From positions 1,450,435 through 1,514,434 of the forward strand of contig NZ_LGHP01000001.1 of NCBI RefSeq assembly GCF_001280845.1: a stretch of DNA of 64,000 nucleotides, given 5' to 3'. Below, one piece after another: positions 34,896 through 44,117 of this stretch (its first letter is position 1; every line of letters begins with the position of its first letter). Under the pieces are notes generated by a model. The model ran no database searches. It was not told the DNA's origin and worked only from the letters and a program-made list of their open reading frames with translations. The position numbers were made by a program, and so were the translations under genes. This DNA is from Bacillus sp. FJAT-28004. Its GTDB lineage: Bacteria; Bacillota; Bacilli; Paenibacillales; Paenibacillaceae.

Positions 34896-36554
34896 ATGAA
34901 ACGCAATTTTTTAATGGTATTGATGTTCGTATTTATGTTGTCGAGTATTTTATCAGCCTGCAGCAGCAACCAAGCTAACGAGGTTGAGCCATCGGGTGCG
35001 GCCAATTCTCCTGATTCAGAGACAGCTGGAGCAGATACGAATTGGGACACTTTTACACCGTACAAAGATAAGGTGACGATGACAATCGGTAGGCAAGGAG
35101 TTTCAGGCAATAATTTGCCTAAGGGAGATACACTGGAAAATAATCAGTTCTTGAAGTATGTGGAAGATAAGTTGAACGTGAAAATCAATTATGAGTTTTC
35201 TGTTGATGATGGAGAAGCGTATAAACAAAAGGTGAATCTAGCCATTACGAGCACGAATGTCCCAGATGTGATGATTGTAGACGAAACGCAATTCAAAAAA
35301 TTAGCAGAAGCCGGTATGCTAGCGGATTTGAAAGAGGCTTATGACAAAAGCGCCTCGCCTTTAATTAAAGAATACTATGATTCGTTTAAGGGTCGAGTAT
35401 TAGATTCGGTAACAATAGATGGAAAGCTTCTGGCGCTTCCGGATACGAATTTGGCTGGCAACCATCAATTGCTGTGGGTTCGCAAAGATTGGCTGGACAA
35501 AGTCGGCATGCAGCCGCCTTCTACGATGGATGAAGTTACAGCTGTATCCAAAGCTTTCGTTGATCAAAAAACTGGCGGAGATGGAACGATTGGATTGACC
35601 GGTGATCCGATTATGTATACAGATGGTGCGTTCTTTACTTTTGATCCTATTTTTGCAGCATATGGATCGTTTCCTCAGCAATGGGTTAAAGACGCTTCGG
35701 GCAACATTACAAACGGTTCAATTATGCCAGAGACAAAAAAAGCACTTGAAAAGCTTCGTGAAATGTATGCTGACGGTTTGATCGACAAGGAATTTGTTAC
35801 GCGGAAATGGAACGACAACGCGGCTTTGGTCGCTAGCGGCAAGGCGGGCATGGTATTTGCTCCTTGGTTTGCGGGCTGGATGTTATCCGATTCTGTGAAA
35901 AACGATAAAAATGCGGAATGGATCCCGTTATCAGCACCGCTGGGTGAAAACGGAAAACGAAACTTGCTTTTGTCCAAACCATCGGGTCAATATTTGGTCG
36001 TGCATAAAGGTTTTGAGCATCCAGAAGCTATGGTTAAGGCACTAAGTGTTCAATATGAAGGGCTTCGTTTGAAGGATGAATCTGCAAAATCGCTTTACGA
36101 AGGCTTGGGTGTCAGCTGGCTCAACTGGCCGTTTAACCTTCAATTGAACTATGAAGATGCCGTATATCGAGATGCTGAAGCATTGAGCGATGCATTGGCT
36201 AAGCATGACTCATCCAATCTATCACCGGATCAAATGCCGAAATACGATTCGCTTATTATCGATGAGAAAGCTCCAAAACAGGATATTGCTAATTATGCGA
36301 ATAAACTGGCGTTCTTTACCGGCGCGCATGAAGTGGGAACGGACAAATTACAAAAAATCGAATCCGTGTTCTACGGACAGACGCCTTCTATGTTTACGAA
36401 AGGTACCAACTTAACGAAAATGGAGAGCGAAATGTTCTTGAAAATTATTACGGGCGTGGAGTCCGTGGACAGCTTCGATAAATTTGTTAAAAGCTGGAAA
36501 CAACTTGGCGGAGACGACATTACGAAGGAAGTTACAGCTGAAGTTGGCAACTAA
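34896..36554 (+). CDS. Sugar-binding lipoprotein, LplA-like, mannoside importer
   Basis: 552 residues. Lipobox LSAC with Cys22, then a Ser/Asn-rich linker to about residue 50. The solute-binding fold starts at about 60 (KVTMTIGRQGVSGNNLPKGD). It is long for a family 1 binding protein (usually about 420), as seen in the LplA group paired with YesM/YesN systems. It would capture mannosyl oligosaccharides from the mannosidase and pass them to the two permeases that follow. A strong hairpin after it (36583-36626) probably keeps its mRNA level above that of the permeases. ATG follows AGGAGGTCACGT. Confidence 0.92.
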   Translation: MKRNFLMVLMFVFMLSSILSACSSNQANEVEPSGAANSPDSETAGADTNWDTFTPYKDKVTMTIGRQGVSGNNLPKGDTLENNQFLKYVEDKLNVKINYEFSVDDGEAYKQKVNLAITSTNVPDVMIVDETQFKKLAEAGMLADLKEAYDKSASPLIKEYYDSFKGRVLDSVTIDGKLLALPDTNLAGNHQLLWVRKDWLDKVGMQPPSTMDEVTAVSKAFVDQKTGGDGTIGLTGDPIMYTDGAFFTFDPIFAAYGSFPQQWVKDASGNITNGSIMPETKKALEKLREMYADGLIDKEFVTRKWNDNAALVASGKAGMVFAPWFAGWMLSDSVKNDKNAEWIPLSAPLGENGKRNLLLSKPSGQYLVVHKGFEHPEAMVKALSVQYEGLRLKDESAKSLYEGLGVSWLNWPFNLQLNYEDAVYRDAEALSDALAKHDSSNLSPDQMPKYDSLIIDEKAPKQDIANYANKLAFFTGAHEVGTDKLQKIESVFYGQTPSMFTKGTNLTKMESEMFLKIITGVESVDSFDKFVKSWKQLGGDDITKEVTAEVGN

Positions 36555-36582
36555 TCAGATGATCGATTAAACGAGGCAAGTC

Positions 36583-36626
36583 GAATAAGGTATTGCAAGT
36601 TTTCCGGATCTTGGAATACCTTATTC
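36583..36626 (+). other. Hairpin between binding-protein and permease genes
   Basis: GAATAAGGTATT (36583-36594) pairs perfectly with AATACCTTATTC (36615-36626). After a G/G mismatch an inner CAAG/CTTG closes a ten-base loop. No T-run follows. This is the same kind of element as at 1409-1443 and 52845-52886. Confidence 0.7.
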
Positions 36627-36651
36627 AATATTTCTTAGGTGGGTGGAGCAA

Positions 36652-37542
36652 TTGAAAAACACAAGATTCATTATTAATTATCACCTCATGCTCATTCCGG
36701 GAATTATTCTGTTGATTATGTTCAGTATCGTTCCGATGTTCGGCATTGTCATTGCGTTTCAGAACTTTATTCCGACCAAAGGCGTTTGGCATTCACCTTG
36801 GGTTGGCTTTGATAACTTCAAGTATATGTTTTTATTGCCTGACAGTATGCAGATTTTGAAAAATACGATTGTGATCGCCATCAGTAAAATTTTGCTTGGG
36901 TTAATCGTACCTTTTATATTCTCCTTATTGTTAAATGAGGTCAGACATATACTGTTTAAACGCAGCATACAGACGATTGTCTATTTACCACATTTCCTGT
37001 CCTGGGTCATATTGTCCGGTATTTTTCTTAATTTCTTTACTTTGAACGGTTTTATTAATGGGTTATTACAATGGTTTGGTATCGATCCGATTATGTTTTT
37101 AACTAGCAATTTTTGGTTTCGACCGATATTAGTTGTAAGTGACGTTTGGAAAGAATTCGGTTTCAGCACGATCGTTTATTTGGCAGCGATAACGTCGATC
37201 AGCACGACATTGTATGAAGCAGCTGCGATTGACGGAGCGAATCGATTTAAGCAACTAATGCATATTACGATTCCAAGCATGACGCCGATTGTTATATTAC
37301 TGACTACCTTAAGTTTGGGTAATGTCCTGAATGCTGGATTCGAGCAAATATTGAACATGTATAACCCTATGGTTTATTCATCGTCAGATATTATCGATAC
37401 TTATGTGTACCGAATCGGTTTACAAGAAATGCAATATGGTTTAGCGACGGCCGTAGGCTTGTTAAAGTCGGTAATCAGCTTCGTCTTAATCGTGTTCTCT
37501 TATAAACTAGCGTACAAGTACGCGAATTACCGAATCTTCTAA
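36652..37542 (+). CDS. Sugar ABC transporter permease, LplB-like
   Basis: About 296 residues, six membrane segments (first: YHLMLIPGIILLIMFSIVP). The EAA loop reads EAAAIDGANRFKQLMHITIP near residues 196-215. LplB-type permeases pair with LplC-type partners and an LplA binding protein to import oligosaccharides. I favour TTG at 36652 as start because AGGTGG is 8 bases upstream; a GTG at 36643 would overlap that site. There is no ATPase in the operon, so it should share an MsmX-type ATPase. Confidence 0.9.
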   Translation: MKNTRFIINYHLMLIPGIILLIMFSIVPMFGIVIAFQNFIPTKGVWHSPWVGFDNFKYMFLLPDSMQILKNTIVIAISKILLGLIVPFIFSLLLNEVRHILFKRSIQTIVYLPHFLSWVILSGIFLNFFTLNGFINGLLQWFGIDPIMFLTSNFWFRPILVVSDVWKEFGFSTIVYLAAITSISTTLYEAAAIDGANRFKQLMHITIPSMTPIVILLTTLSLGNVLNAGFEQILNMYNPMVYSSSDIIDTYVYRIGLQEMQYGLATAVGLLKSVISFVLIVFSYKLAYKYANYRIF

Positions 37543-37559
37543 AGTGAGAGTGAATCCAT

Positions 37560-38438
37560 ATGGTAAGAAAAACGCATATTTCCGACGTTATAATATATTG
37601 TATTCTTGCCTTGACGGCCTTCGCATGTCTTGTTCCGATCATTAACACGATTGCGATTTCATTCAGCGGCAGTTCAGCTGCGAATGCGGGGGAAGTGTTT
37701 TTCTGGCCTGTAGATTTTAATTTGGCTTCGTACCAGAAGGTTTTGGAGGACCAAGCTTTCTTTAATTCTTTTGGAATCTCGATCAAGAGAGTAATCCTTG
37801 GCGGAGCTATCAATTTTATTTTGACCATGGTAATGGCTTATCCTTTATCGAAAACGAGTTCCGTGTTCCCTGGTAGAAACGTCTATATGTGGTTCATTGT
37901 ATTTACGATGCTGTTTAGCGGCGGGCTCATTCCATGGTATATGACAATCAACAACTATGGTATGCTCGATTCGATTTGGGCACTCGTATTGCCTTCTGCA
38001 GTACCGGTCTTTAATGTTATCTTATTAATGAATTTCTTTCGCGCCGTTCCTAAGGAGCTGGATGAAGCGGCAAATATGGACGGAGCAGGCCCGTGGAGAA
38101 CTTTGTTTTCCGTTTATATGCCGGCAGCTCTGCCATCTCTTGCTACAGTAACGCTGTTCTCGATTGTCGGACATTGGAATTCATTTTTTGATGGAATGAT
38201 ATTAATGAATCACAAAGAAAATTGGCCTTTGCAAACGTACATCCAACAGCTTGTCGTCTCTTTGAACTCGATCATGAACACGACCGATCCGGATGAGCTG
38301 CGGCGTTTATCGGCTATCTCCAATCGTACATTGAATGCTTCAAAGGTTATCGTATCTATGATTCCTATTCTACTTATTTACCCGTTTCTGCAACGGTATT
38401 TTGTCAGTGGCATTGTACTGGGTGCGGTCAAGGAATAA
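37560..38438 (+). CDS. Sugar ABC transporter permease, LplC-like
   Basis: 292 residues with six membrane segments; the N-terminal start is DVIIYCILALTAFACLVPII. The EAA loop is DEAANMDGAGPWRTLFSVYM near residues 181-200, with Asp before Glu. The end reads QRYFVSGIVLGAVKE, typical of LplC/YtcP permeases. It is 17 bases after the LplB-type gene and ends at a terminator. Together with that gene and the binding protein it makes the mannoside importer. Confidence 0.93.
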   Translation: MVRKTHISDVIIYCILALTAFACLVPIINTIAISFSGSSAANAGEVFFWPVDFNLASYQKVLEDQAFFNSFGISIKRVILGGAINFILTMVMAYPLSKTSSVFPGRNVYMWFIVFTMLFSGGLIPWYMTINNYGMLDSIWALVLPSAVPVFNVILLMNFFRAVPKELDEAANMDGAGPWRTLFSVYMPAALPSLATVTLFSIVGHWNSFFDGMILMNHKENWPLQTYIQQLVVSLNSIMNTTDPDELRRLSAISNRTLNASKVIVSMIPILLIYPFLQRYFVSGIVLGAVKE

Positions 38439-38470
38439 GTGTACAAACCGCATGTTCGCGGTAAGGTTGT

Positions 38471-38514
38471 AAGCTCGAATTTCCGCTAGTCGGAAATCTC
38501 GGGCTTTTTTATTG
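38471..38514 (+). terminator. Rho-independent terminator after the importer operon
   Basis: AAGCTCGAATTTCCG pairs, with small mismatches, with CGGAAATCTCGGGCTT, followed by TTTTTTATT at about 38505-38513. The kinase gene that follows must be read from a new promoter or through this structure. Confidence 0.75.
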
Positions 38515-38618
38515 GCAAAGCGAGCAATATGCATTTGAGGTTGTCATTAGAGAATGCCAATGGTACTTTTAGATTGGATGGGAGTAGGGGTTGCATAAGG
38601 AAGGATTGTGGATCAAGG

Positions 38619-40325
38619 ATGGGGAAATTGGCTCGGGTTTTTAGAAATTTAAGATTTAAGCATAAATTGTTTATTTCCTATTTGTTTGTCATTATTATAC
38701 CGCTCACTGTACTTGGTTGGTATTCCTATGTTCAATCCAAAAGCCTATTGGTTCAACAGGCACAACTAGCCTTAACGGATAATGTAGCGGAACTAACGGA
38801 CAATTTGGACTATAAATTTAAAAAGTATAACGCCTCTATTGAATCCATAACGTTTAACCCGAGCATAAAGGCAATTTTCAACAACGATTATTCTAACTAT
38901 TATTATATGTATAACGATTTGCATACGATTGCCGATCCGTTATTTAATACGATTCTTTTCTTGAATGATGAAATTAAACAGCTGACGGTATACACAGAGA
39001 ACGACATGACCGAACGAAGAAATACGATTCTATCCATAAAACATGTAGTGGATAAGCCTTGGTTTAACGAGGTGATGACGAATGGACAAACGAATTGGCT
39101 AAAAGAAGGAGATACATTGTTTGGGGTTCGCAGCATCATAGGAGATCAAATGTCGAGTCTCAAAAATATGGTTTATTTTGAACTCGATAGTCAAAAAATA
39201 TTTGATGGTTTGGTTAATGCATCTTCTGGTGATTACGGAATTGTAATATATGATCAGGATGGAAATGCTATTTTTACTCATCAATCCGGATTGCAGCCTT
39301 CAGAATCGATTTATTCAGCAGGTGACAACAAAAAGGTAGACTATCGTTTAACGTTTAATGATAGCGATTTCATTGTGATTCGAAATGAAATCGCCGTCAC
39401 CGGATGGACGATGATTTTTTATGTACCCAAAAATGCGGTAGGCATTGATGCAAAAAAAATTGTGCAAGCCACTATATTAACTGTCAGCATATGTTTAGTC
39501 GTTTTATTGCTGACGATATGGATATTATCAGCCACATTCGTTAAACGGATTTACCGTTTGAATCAGAAGATGAAGCAGGTCACGCGTGGGGATTTAAATG
39601 TTGAGATCGTTGTAGATTCAAATGATGAAATCGGTGAATTGACAGGAAAGTTTAAAGACATGCTCCAGAGCATTAATGAGCTCATTAATGAAGTGTACCG
39701 CAGTAAGGTTGTTCAGAAAGATGCGGAGCTTAAAGCGCTGCAAGCACAAATTAATCCCCACTTTTTATATAATTCATTGTCCTTAATCAATTGGAAAGCT
39801 ATTAATATTGAAGCCTATGATATCAGCCGAATCACAACGACATTATCCAAGTTTTACCGAACAACGTTGAATAGAGGGCAAGATGTGATTAGCGTATATG
39901 ACGAACTGGAAAATACGAAATCTTATGTGGAGCTGCAGCTTATTATGCACGACAATAACTTTGATTTCATCTATGAAGTGGATCAGAATGTGCTGCAGTT
40001 CGATATGATTAAATTGATTTTGCAGCCAATCGTCGAGAACGCGATTGAACATGGTATTGACAACAAACGCGAAGGACGCGGAATGCTGCGAATAAAGGCT
40101 GATCTAATCGATGATGTTATCGTATTTATGGTTGAAGACAATGGTCCTGGGGTATCCGAAGCTGTCATTCACACGGTGCTTGGCAAGCAGTCGAAATCAT
40201 ATGGCTTGTTCAATGCCCAAGAGCGAATCAGAATTTATTTCGGAGAAGAATACGGGATAACGATTCAAAGTGAAATGGGTAAAGGAACGATAGTAGAAGT
40301 GCGAATACCCAAGTATCTAAAATAA
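38619..40325 (+). CDS. YesM-type sensor histidine kinase
   Basis: 568 residues. Membrane segments at about 17-36 and 285-308; extracellular sensing domain of about 245 residues between them. HAMP region about 309-365 (VTRGDLNVEIVV). Kinase motif QAQINPHFLYNSLSLINWK, His381 the phosphate acceptor; ATPase motifs VENAIEHGI and DNGPGVSE near 507. It should sense mannoside (or loaded binding protein) outside and phosphorylate the YesN regulator at 29073. I chose ATG 38619 (MGKLARVFRN) over 38529, whose extra region is not membrane-like; its ribosome site is weak, and a TTG at 38628 is possible. Confidence 0.92.
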   Translation: MGKLARVFRNLRFKHKLFISYLFVIIIPLTVLGWYSYVQSKSLLVQQAQLALTDNVAELTDNLDYKFKKYNASIESITFNPSIKAIFNNDYSNYYYMYNDLHTIADPLFNTILFLNDEIKQLTVYTENDMTERRNTILSIKHVVDKPWFNEVMTNGQTNWLKEGDTLFGVRSIIGDQMSSLKNMVYFELDSQKIFDGLVNASSGDYGIVIYDQDGNAIFTHQSGLQPSESIYSAGDNKKVDYRLTFNDSDFIVIRNEIAVTGWTMIFYVPKNAVGIDAKKIVQATILTVSICLVVLLLTIWILSATFVKRIYRLNQKMKQVTRGDLNVEIVVDSNDEIGELTGKFKDMLQSINELINEVYRSKVVQKDAELKALQAQINPHFLYNSLSLINWKAINIEAYDISRITTTLSKFYRTTLNRGQDVISVYDELENTKSYVELQLIMHDNNFDFIYEVDQNVLQFDMIKLILQPIVENAIEHGIDNKREGRGMLRIKADLIDDVIVFMVEDNGPGVSEAVIHTVLGKQSKSYGLFNAQERIRIYFGEEYGITIQSEMGKGTIVEVRIPKYLK

Positions 40326-40332
40326 AAAATAC

Positions 40333-40385
40333 GATATGAATCTAAAAAGTTTATCATTTCTCCCATTTCTCCGATCCTCTACAAT
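40333..40385 (+). promoter_or_regulatory. Shared upstream element plus -10, cytoplasmic mannosidase gene
   Basis: Begins GATATGAATCTAAAAAGTTT at 40333; TACAAT at 40380-40385 lies exactly 47 bases downstream. It is the third copy of the shared element; no proper -35 box. It starts within a few bases of the stop of the kinase gene. Confidence 0.65.
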
Positions 40386-40438
40386 GAAAGTATGCCTACG
40401 ATTGAGTACATATTTCATTTATAGAAAGGGAGAACGAA

Positions 40439-42901
40439 ATGAATAAAGTAGCAAGACCAGCGAAGAAGTGGAAGATGTATGTGATTCATCATTCTCATAC
40501 TGACATTGGATATACGGAAAGACAGGAAAAGATCGAGCAATTTCATGTTGATTTTATCCGTCAAGCGATTGAAACGGTAAATGCCATAGATGCAGGGGAA
40601 AAAGAACCTTGGCAAGGTTTTAAATGGACGTGCGAAACGTTTTGGGCAGTTGAACAGTTCTGGGCACGTGCAACGGATGAACTAAAGGGGAAATTCATTG
40701 CTGCTTTGAAGCGAGGGGACATTGAGCTTTCCGGCACGTACTTAAACATGACGGAATTATTAGATTTCGATATTTTGAGTAAAAATCATTTGAAAGCTTC
40801 AACGTTTGCGAAAGAGCATGGCGTCATCATGAACTCGGCAATGACTGCGGATATTAACGGTTATAGCTGGGGTTATGCACAGTCGCTTATTGATGCCGGC
40901 GTCGAACATTTGCTTTCGTGTATTCATACGCATCATGGCATGTATGCAGCTGGTCGCAAACAATATCCGTTTTATTGGGAAACACCAAAAGGCGATCGTT
41001 TGCTCGTATGGAACGGGGAGCATTATATGCTTGGAAACGACCTCGGCTTGTCCCCTGGAGCTGTTTTATCCTATACGATTCGGGATGAGTTTAATGGAAG
41101 TGCTTTAGCGGAAAACCATTGGGAAATGGCAGAAAATCGGATCATGCGCTATTTCCGTCAATTAGAGAAGGAAGAGTATCCTTACGATTTTGCCTTGGTG
41201 AACGTGATGGGGCTATTGCGCGATAATGCTGCTCCGAACGGCTCTATAATGGATTTCATGAATGAATGGAATGAGAAGTTTGGTGAATTCGTAGAAATAG
41301 AAATGACAACATTGAGCCATTTCTTCGAACAAGTTAAACAACAAGAACATTCGATTCCAGTATATAAAGGCGATTGGCCGGATTGGTGGACGGACGGCGT
41401 TGCTTCGACCGCGATGCATACTCAAATTTTCCGTGACGCCCAAAGAACACTTCGTCTAGTCAAACAGCTTGATCCAAACAGCAACATTGTCAAACAAGAC
41501 GTTATCGATGAAGCAGAGCATCAGTTGACGATGTATGCGGAACACACATGGGGCTATCATTCCTCGGTCTATGAGCCTTGGCATCCAATGGTGCAGTCAC
41601 TGGCGGTACGCAAAGAATCATACGCTGCTGTAGCAAGTCGACTCGTATTCACGGCGCTTGATCAAGTATTACACGAACAAGGGGAAATGCTGCTCTCGCC
41701 GGGACGTCCATTTCGCTTTAAGGTAATCAATTCATTCGATCATGCGGTAGAAGACTTGGCGTATATGTATCTAGACGGCTGGGAGCCGCCGATGTTTAAG
41801 AGCGGCATTGAGGTTGTTGATGAACAGACATCAGAAGTGTACGCGCACCAAGAGGATTGGGTAAGCCGAGGATTTCAAATTGCATTGCCGATTAATCTTG
41901 CGCCGAAGGAGGAGAAGGTTTTCATTCTCCGCCATGCGGAACATAAAGAAGGCGCTACAACAAGAAGTAACCGATTGAAAGGGAATGACGGCGTATACGA
42001 TATGGAGGATTTGATTGATCTCGTACCAGAGCAGAAGCAGGGCTTGCTTATCACGGAGAACTATATCGAATCGCCATTTGTTCGGATCGCGTGGAAAGAA
42101 GGCAAAGGGATCATTTCCTGGTACGACAAGCAGATGAATCGAGAAATGATTAGTGAAGGCAGTAAACATGGTGCATTTACACCTGTATATGAAGTTACCC
42201 CGGTTTCCGGAGTAAGTCAGATGGCGGAAGTACGCCGCAAAATGGGGCGCAACCGTAAAGGCATCGATGTCAAACGTTCAAGTGGTCGGTTGTCTGGCAT
42301 CAAAGAAATAACGAACGGCAAATTGTACGGTGTAGTTGAGCTTATTTATGAAATAAAGGGTATGAGCTATTTTTCATTATTCTTAAAAGTATATATAGAC
42401 AGCCCGCGCGTCGATGTCTCTGTGCGTATGCATAAAGACAGCGTATGGGAACCAGAAAATGTGTACATCGCCTTGCCGCTTCGAACAGGTGCAGACAAAG
42501 AACAGCTTTGGATGGAAAAATCCGGTGCGCTTATTCGTCCAGGGATCGATCAAATTCCAGGCACCCTGATTGATTATTACAGCATCCAAGAAGGGCTTGC
42601 CTACATCGCTGATGATGCAGGGTTGTCCATTGCTACTCCAGATACGCCGCTAGTTCAAGTCGGGCCGCTTGCTTATGGGCAAAGAAAAGTAAACGGTCAG
42701 CAGCTTGAAGGTGAATATGATCAATTATACGCATGGGTGTTAACGAATTACTGGGAAACGAATTTTAAAGCGACGCTTGGCGGGTACTATGAGTTTAGGT
42801 ATAGGGTTCAGTGGGGGAAAGAGATTAGTTCTGCTGAACAAGCGGTACAGCTCAGCCATTCAAATAATGCAGGGATACTTTGTATACGTGTAAAAGAGTA
42901 G
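40439..42901 (+). CDS. Cytoplasmic GH38 alpha-mannosidase
   Basis: 820 residues, no signal peptide, so intracellular. Zinc motif HSHTDIGYT with His20 and Asp22, nucleophile region TADINGYSW with Asp138, late zinc His in MYAEHTWGYHSS. These are the GH38 hallmarks. The C-terminal beta-rich half (about 400-820) matches the family's domain order. It would finish hydrolysis of imported mannosides to mannose, which the ROK kinase and isomerase could then use. ATG follows AAAGGGAGAACGAA. Its sister at 30758 is exported; the two share only the catalytic layout and are clearly diverged. Confidence 0.9.
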   Translation: MNKVARPAKKWKMYVIHHSHTDIGYTERQEKIEQFHVDFIRQAIETVNAIDAGEKEPWQGFKWTCETFWAVEQFWARATDELKGKFIAALKRGDIELSGTYLNMTELLDFDILSKNHLKASTFAKEHGVIMNSAMTADINGYSWGYAQSLIDAGVEHLLSCIHTHHGMYAAGRKQYPFYWETPKGDRLLVWNGEHYMLGNDLGLSPGAVLSYTIRDEFNGSALAENHWEMAENRIMRYFRQLEKEEYPYDFALVNVMGLLRDNAAPNGSIMDFMNEWNEKFGEFVEIEMTTLSHFFEQVKQQEHSIPVYKGDWPDWWTDGVASTAMHTQIFRDAQRTLRLVKQLDPNSNIVKQDVIDEAEHQLTMYAEHTWGYHSSVYEPWHPMVQSLAVRKESYAAVASRLVFTALDQVLHEQGEMLLSPGRPFRFKVINSFDHAVEDLAYMYLDGWEPPMFKSGIEVVDEQTSEVYAHQEDWVSRGFQIALPINLAPKEEKVFILRHAEHKEGATTRSNRLKGNDGVYDMEDLIDLVPEQKQGLLITENYIESPFVRIAWKEGKGIISWYDKQMNREMISEGSKHGAFTPVYEVTPVSGVSQMAEVRRKMGRNRKGIDVKRSSGRLSGIKEITNGKLYGVVELIYEIKGMSYFSLFLKVYIDSPRVDVSVRMHKDSVWEPENVYIALPLRTGADKEQLWMEKSGALIRPGIDQIPGTLIDYYSIQEGLAYIADDAGLSIATPDTPLVQVGPLAYGQRKVNGQQLEGEYDQLYAWVLTNYWETNFKATLGGYYEFRYRVQWGKEISSAEQAVQLSHSNNAGILCIRVKE

Positions 42902-42924
42902 TGATTTTCCTTCATATCTATAGT

Positions 42925-42960
42925 GAAACCCCCGCTCATTGAGTAGGGGTTTTCATGGAA
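42925..42960 (+). terminator. Rho-independent terminator after the cytoplasmic mannosidase
   Basis: GAAACCCC (42925-42932) pairs with GGGGTTTTC (42946-42954), with a CTC/GAG inner pair and TTTTC at the end. It closes the mannoside locus. Confidence 0.7.
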
Positions 42961-43007
42961 GGTCAGTATAATGATCATAACTCTGGTTGTTTTGGTCGGT
43001 TTGAAGG

Positions 43008-43427
43008 TTAAATGTCTTTTTTTAAATAATAGTGCGTAAATCCGCCAGCATTTTGAATCGTTCCAAATACCTCGAAACCTTGCTTCTTATAAAAATCGAG
43101 TGCTTGAAAGCTTAGTGTATCCAGTTTTATGAAATCACAGTTTTTCGCTTTAGCTATTTTTTCTGCCTCGGCCAAAAGCTGCTTGCCATATCCTGATTTG
43201 CGAATTTCGTCAGCAACAAATAAGTATTCGACCTGCATCCAGTTCCAGCATATTTCGCTAAGAATCCCGCCGAATATTTGACCATCAGCGTTTTTTAGAA
43301 ACAGATTAACCTCCTGATACCTGCCTTTTAAGTCATCAGGGAAGTGCTTTAAATTAAAGGCAAACATATTGTTGCTAATATAAGCTTTATCTTCGCTATT
43401 CAATTCATTTGATATATATAATTCCAT
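43008..43427 (-). CDS. GNAT-family acetyltransferase
   Basis: 139 residues. The acetyl-CoA binding region is VEYLFVADEIRKSGYGKQLL (near residues 66-85), i.e. the R/Q-x-x-G-x-G/A loop as RKSGYGKQ, with a following LAEAEKIAK helix. The C-terminal FYKKQGFEVFG is the standard last strand. The acceptor is unknown; the shape resembles small aminoglycoside or peptide N-acetyltransferases of unknown target. ATG follows AAGGGTGAGAG. Single gene. The gap to 43752 holds two terminator-like hairpins and no gene I can see. Confidence 0.9.
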   Translation of the reverse strand: MELYISNELNSEDKAYISNNMFAFNLKHFPDDLKGRYQEVNLFLKNADGQIFGGILSEICWNWMQVEYLFVADEIRKSGYGKQLLAEAEKIAKAKNCDFIKLDTLSFQALDFYKKQGFEVFGTIQNAGGFTHYYLKKDI

Positions 43428-43664
43428 ACGTCTCTCACCCTTCTATTAACTTACAGTTACCACGAAACTTAAAAGACACTCAACGATTTTAATCTACCAT
43501 ATCCTTCTGATAAAAGGGCAGTAAAAAATAGATCCTGAATCCGTGACGAAATAGCGAGGGGTGAAATTACCCTGCAGGTGCTTAAAGAATAGTCTGGGAA
43601 CTCATTAATCCCAATAAAAATACAAGATATATGGTGTTTAATTACTTAGCAACTTCCTCAAAAA

Positions 43665-43695
43665 GGACCAATATCAGCTACGCTGATACTGGTCC
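43665..43695 (-). terminator. Terminator-like hairpin downstream of the DUF3221 gene
   Basis: GGACCA-A-TATCAGC and GCTGATA-C-TGGTCC pair with one A/C mismatch around a three-base loop. On the minus strand TTTTTGAGG follows, so it would end the DUF3221 transcript. Confidence 0.65.
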
Positions 43696-43703
43696 AAATA
43701 AAA

Positions 43704-43726
43704 AGCTACTCATTAAAGAGGTAGCT
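43704..43726 (-). terminator. Second terminator-like hairpin downstream of the DUF3221 gene
   Basis: AGCTAC (43704-43709) and GTAGCT (43721-43726), with TTTTTATTT following on the minus strand. It comes first in transcription, before the hairpin at 43665. Confidence 0.5.
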
Positions 43727-43751
43727 ATCCTATCAATAATTAAAGCGGCTA

Positions 43752-44117
43752 CTATTTGTCTTTATTAATCTTTGTTATCTTTCTTGCTGAAGTTTGTGCA
43801 GGATATGATTGATCCACCCCACCATCAATTTTGATACTAACCTGATCACCTACTTCAATAACATCTAAATCAGCTTCTTTTTCCGCTGTAACCCAAATTG
43901 CATTAGGCTGGACTATGTCTAAGATTTCTTCGATTGATTTCTGTTTAAGTTCAGTAATATTTGAATTCTGAACAACTAATATTTTCGAATCCTCCTTTGA
44001 GACTACAAATCCTTCTTTATAGTCCCAATTTTTTTTTGAATCATCCTCATTTACACTATTTACAGAACATCCTGAAAAAAATGTCAACATTATTACCAGA
44101 AAAAAAAGGTTTTTCAT
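43752..44117 (-). CDS. DUF3221-type lipoprotein
   Basis: 121 residues. Lipobox FSGC, Cys17, so anchored outside the membrane. A short acidic linker is followed by a single strand-rich domain (EGFVVSKEDSKILVVQN, then IWVTAEKEADLDVIEVGDQV and SYPAQTSARKI). This is the pattern of the DUF3221 (YobA-like) family, small secreted lipoproteins of unknown role with an OB-like barrel. ATG follows GGGAGGTATTAAA. Upstream, 44118-44646 (529 bases) shows no gene or strong structure apart from the ankyrin-gene ribosome site at its right end. Confidence 0.8.
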   Translation of the reverse strand: MKNLFFLVIMLTFFSGCSVNSVNEDDSKKNWDYKEGFVVSKEDSKILVVQNSNITELKQKSIEEILDIVQPNAIWVTAEKEADLDVIEVGDQVSIKIDGGVDQSYPAQTSARKITKINKDK

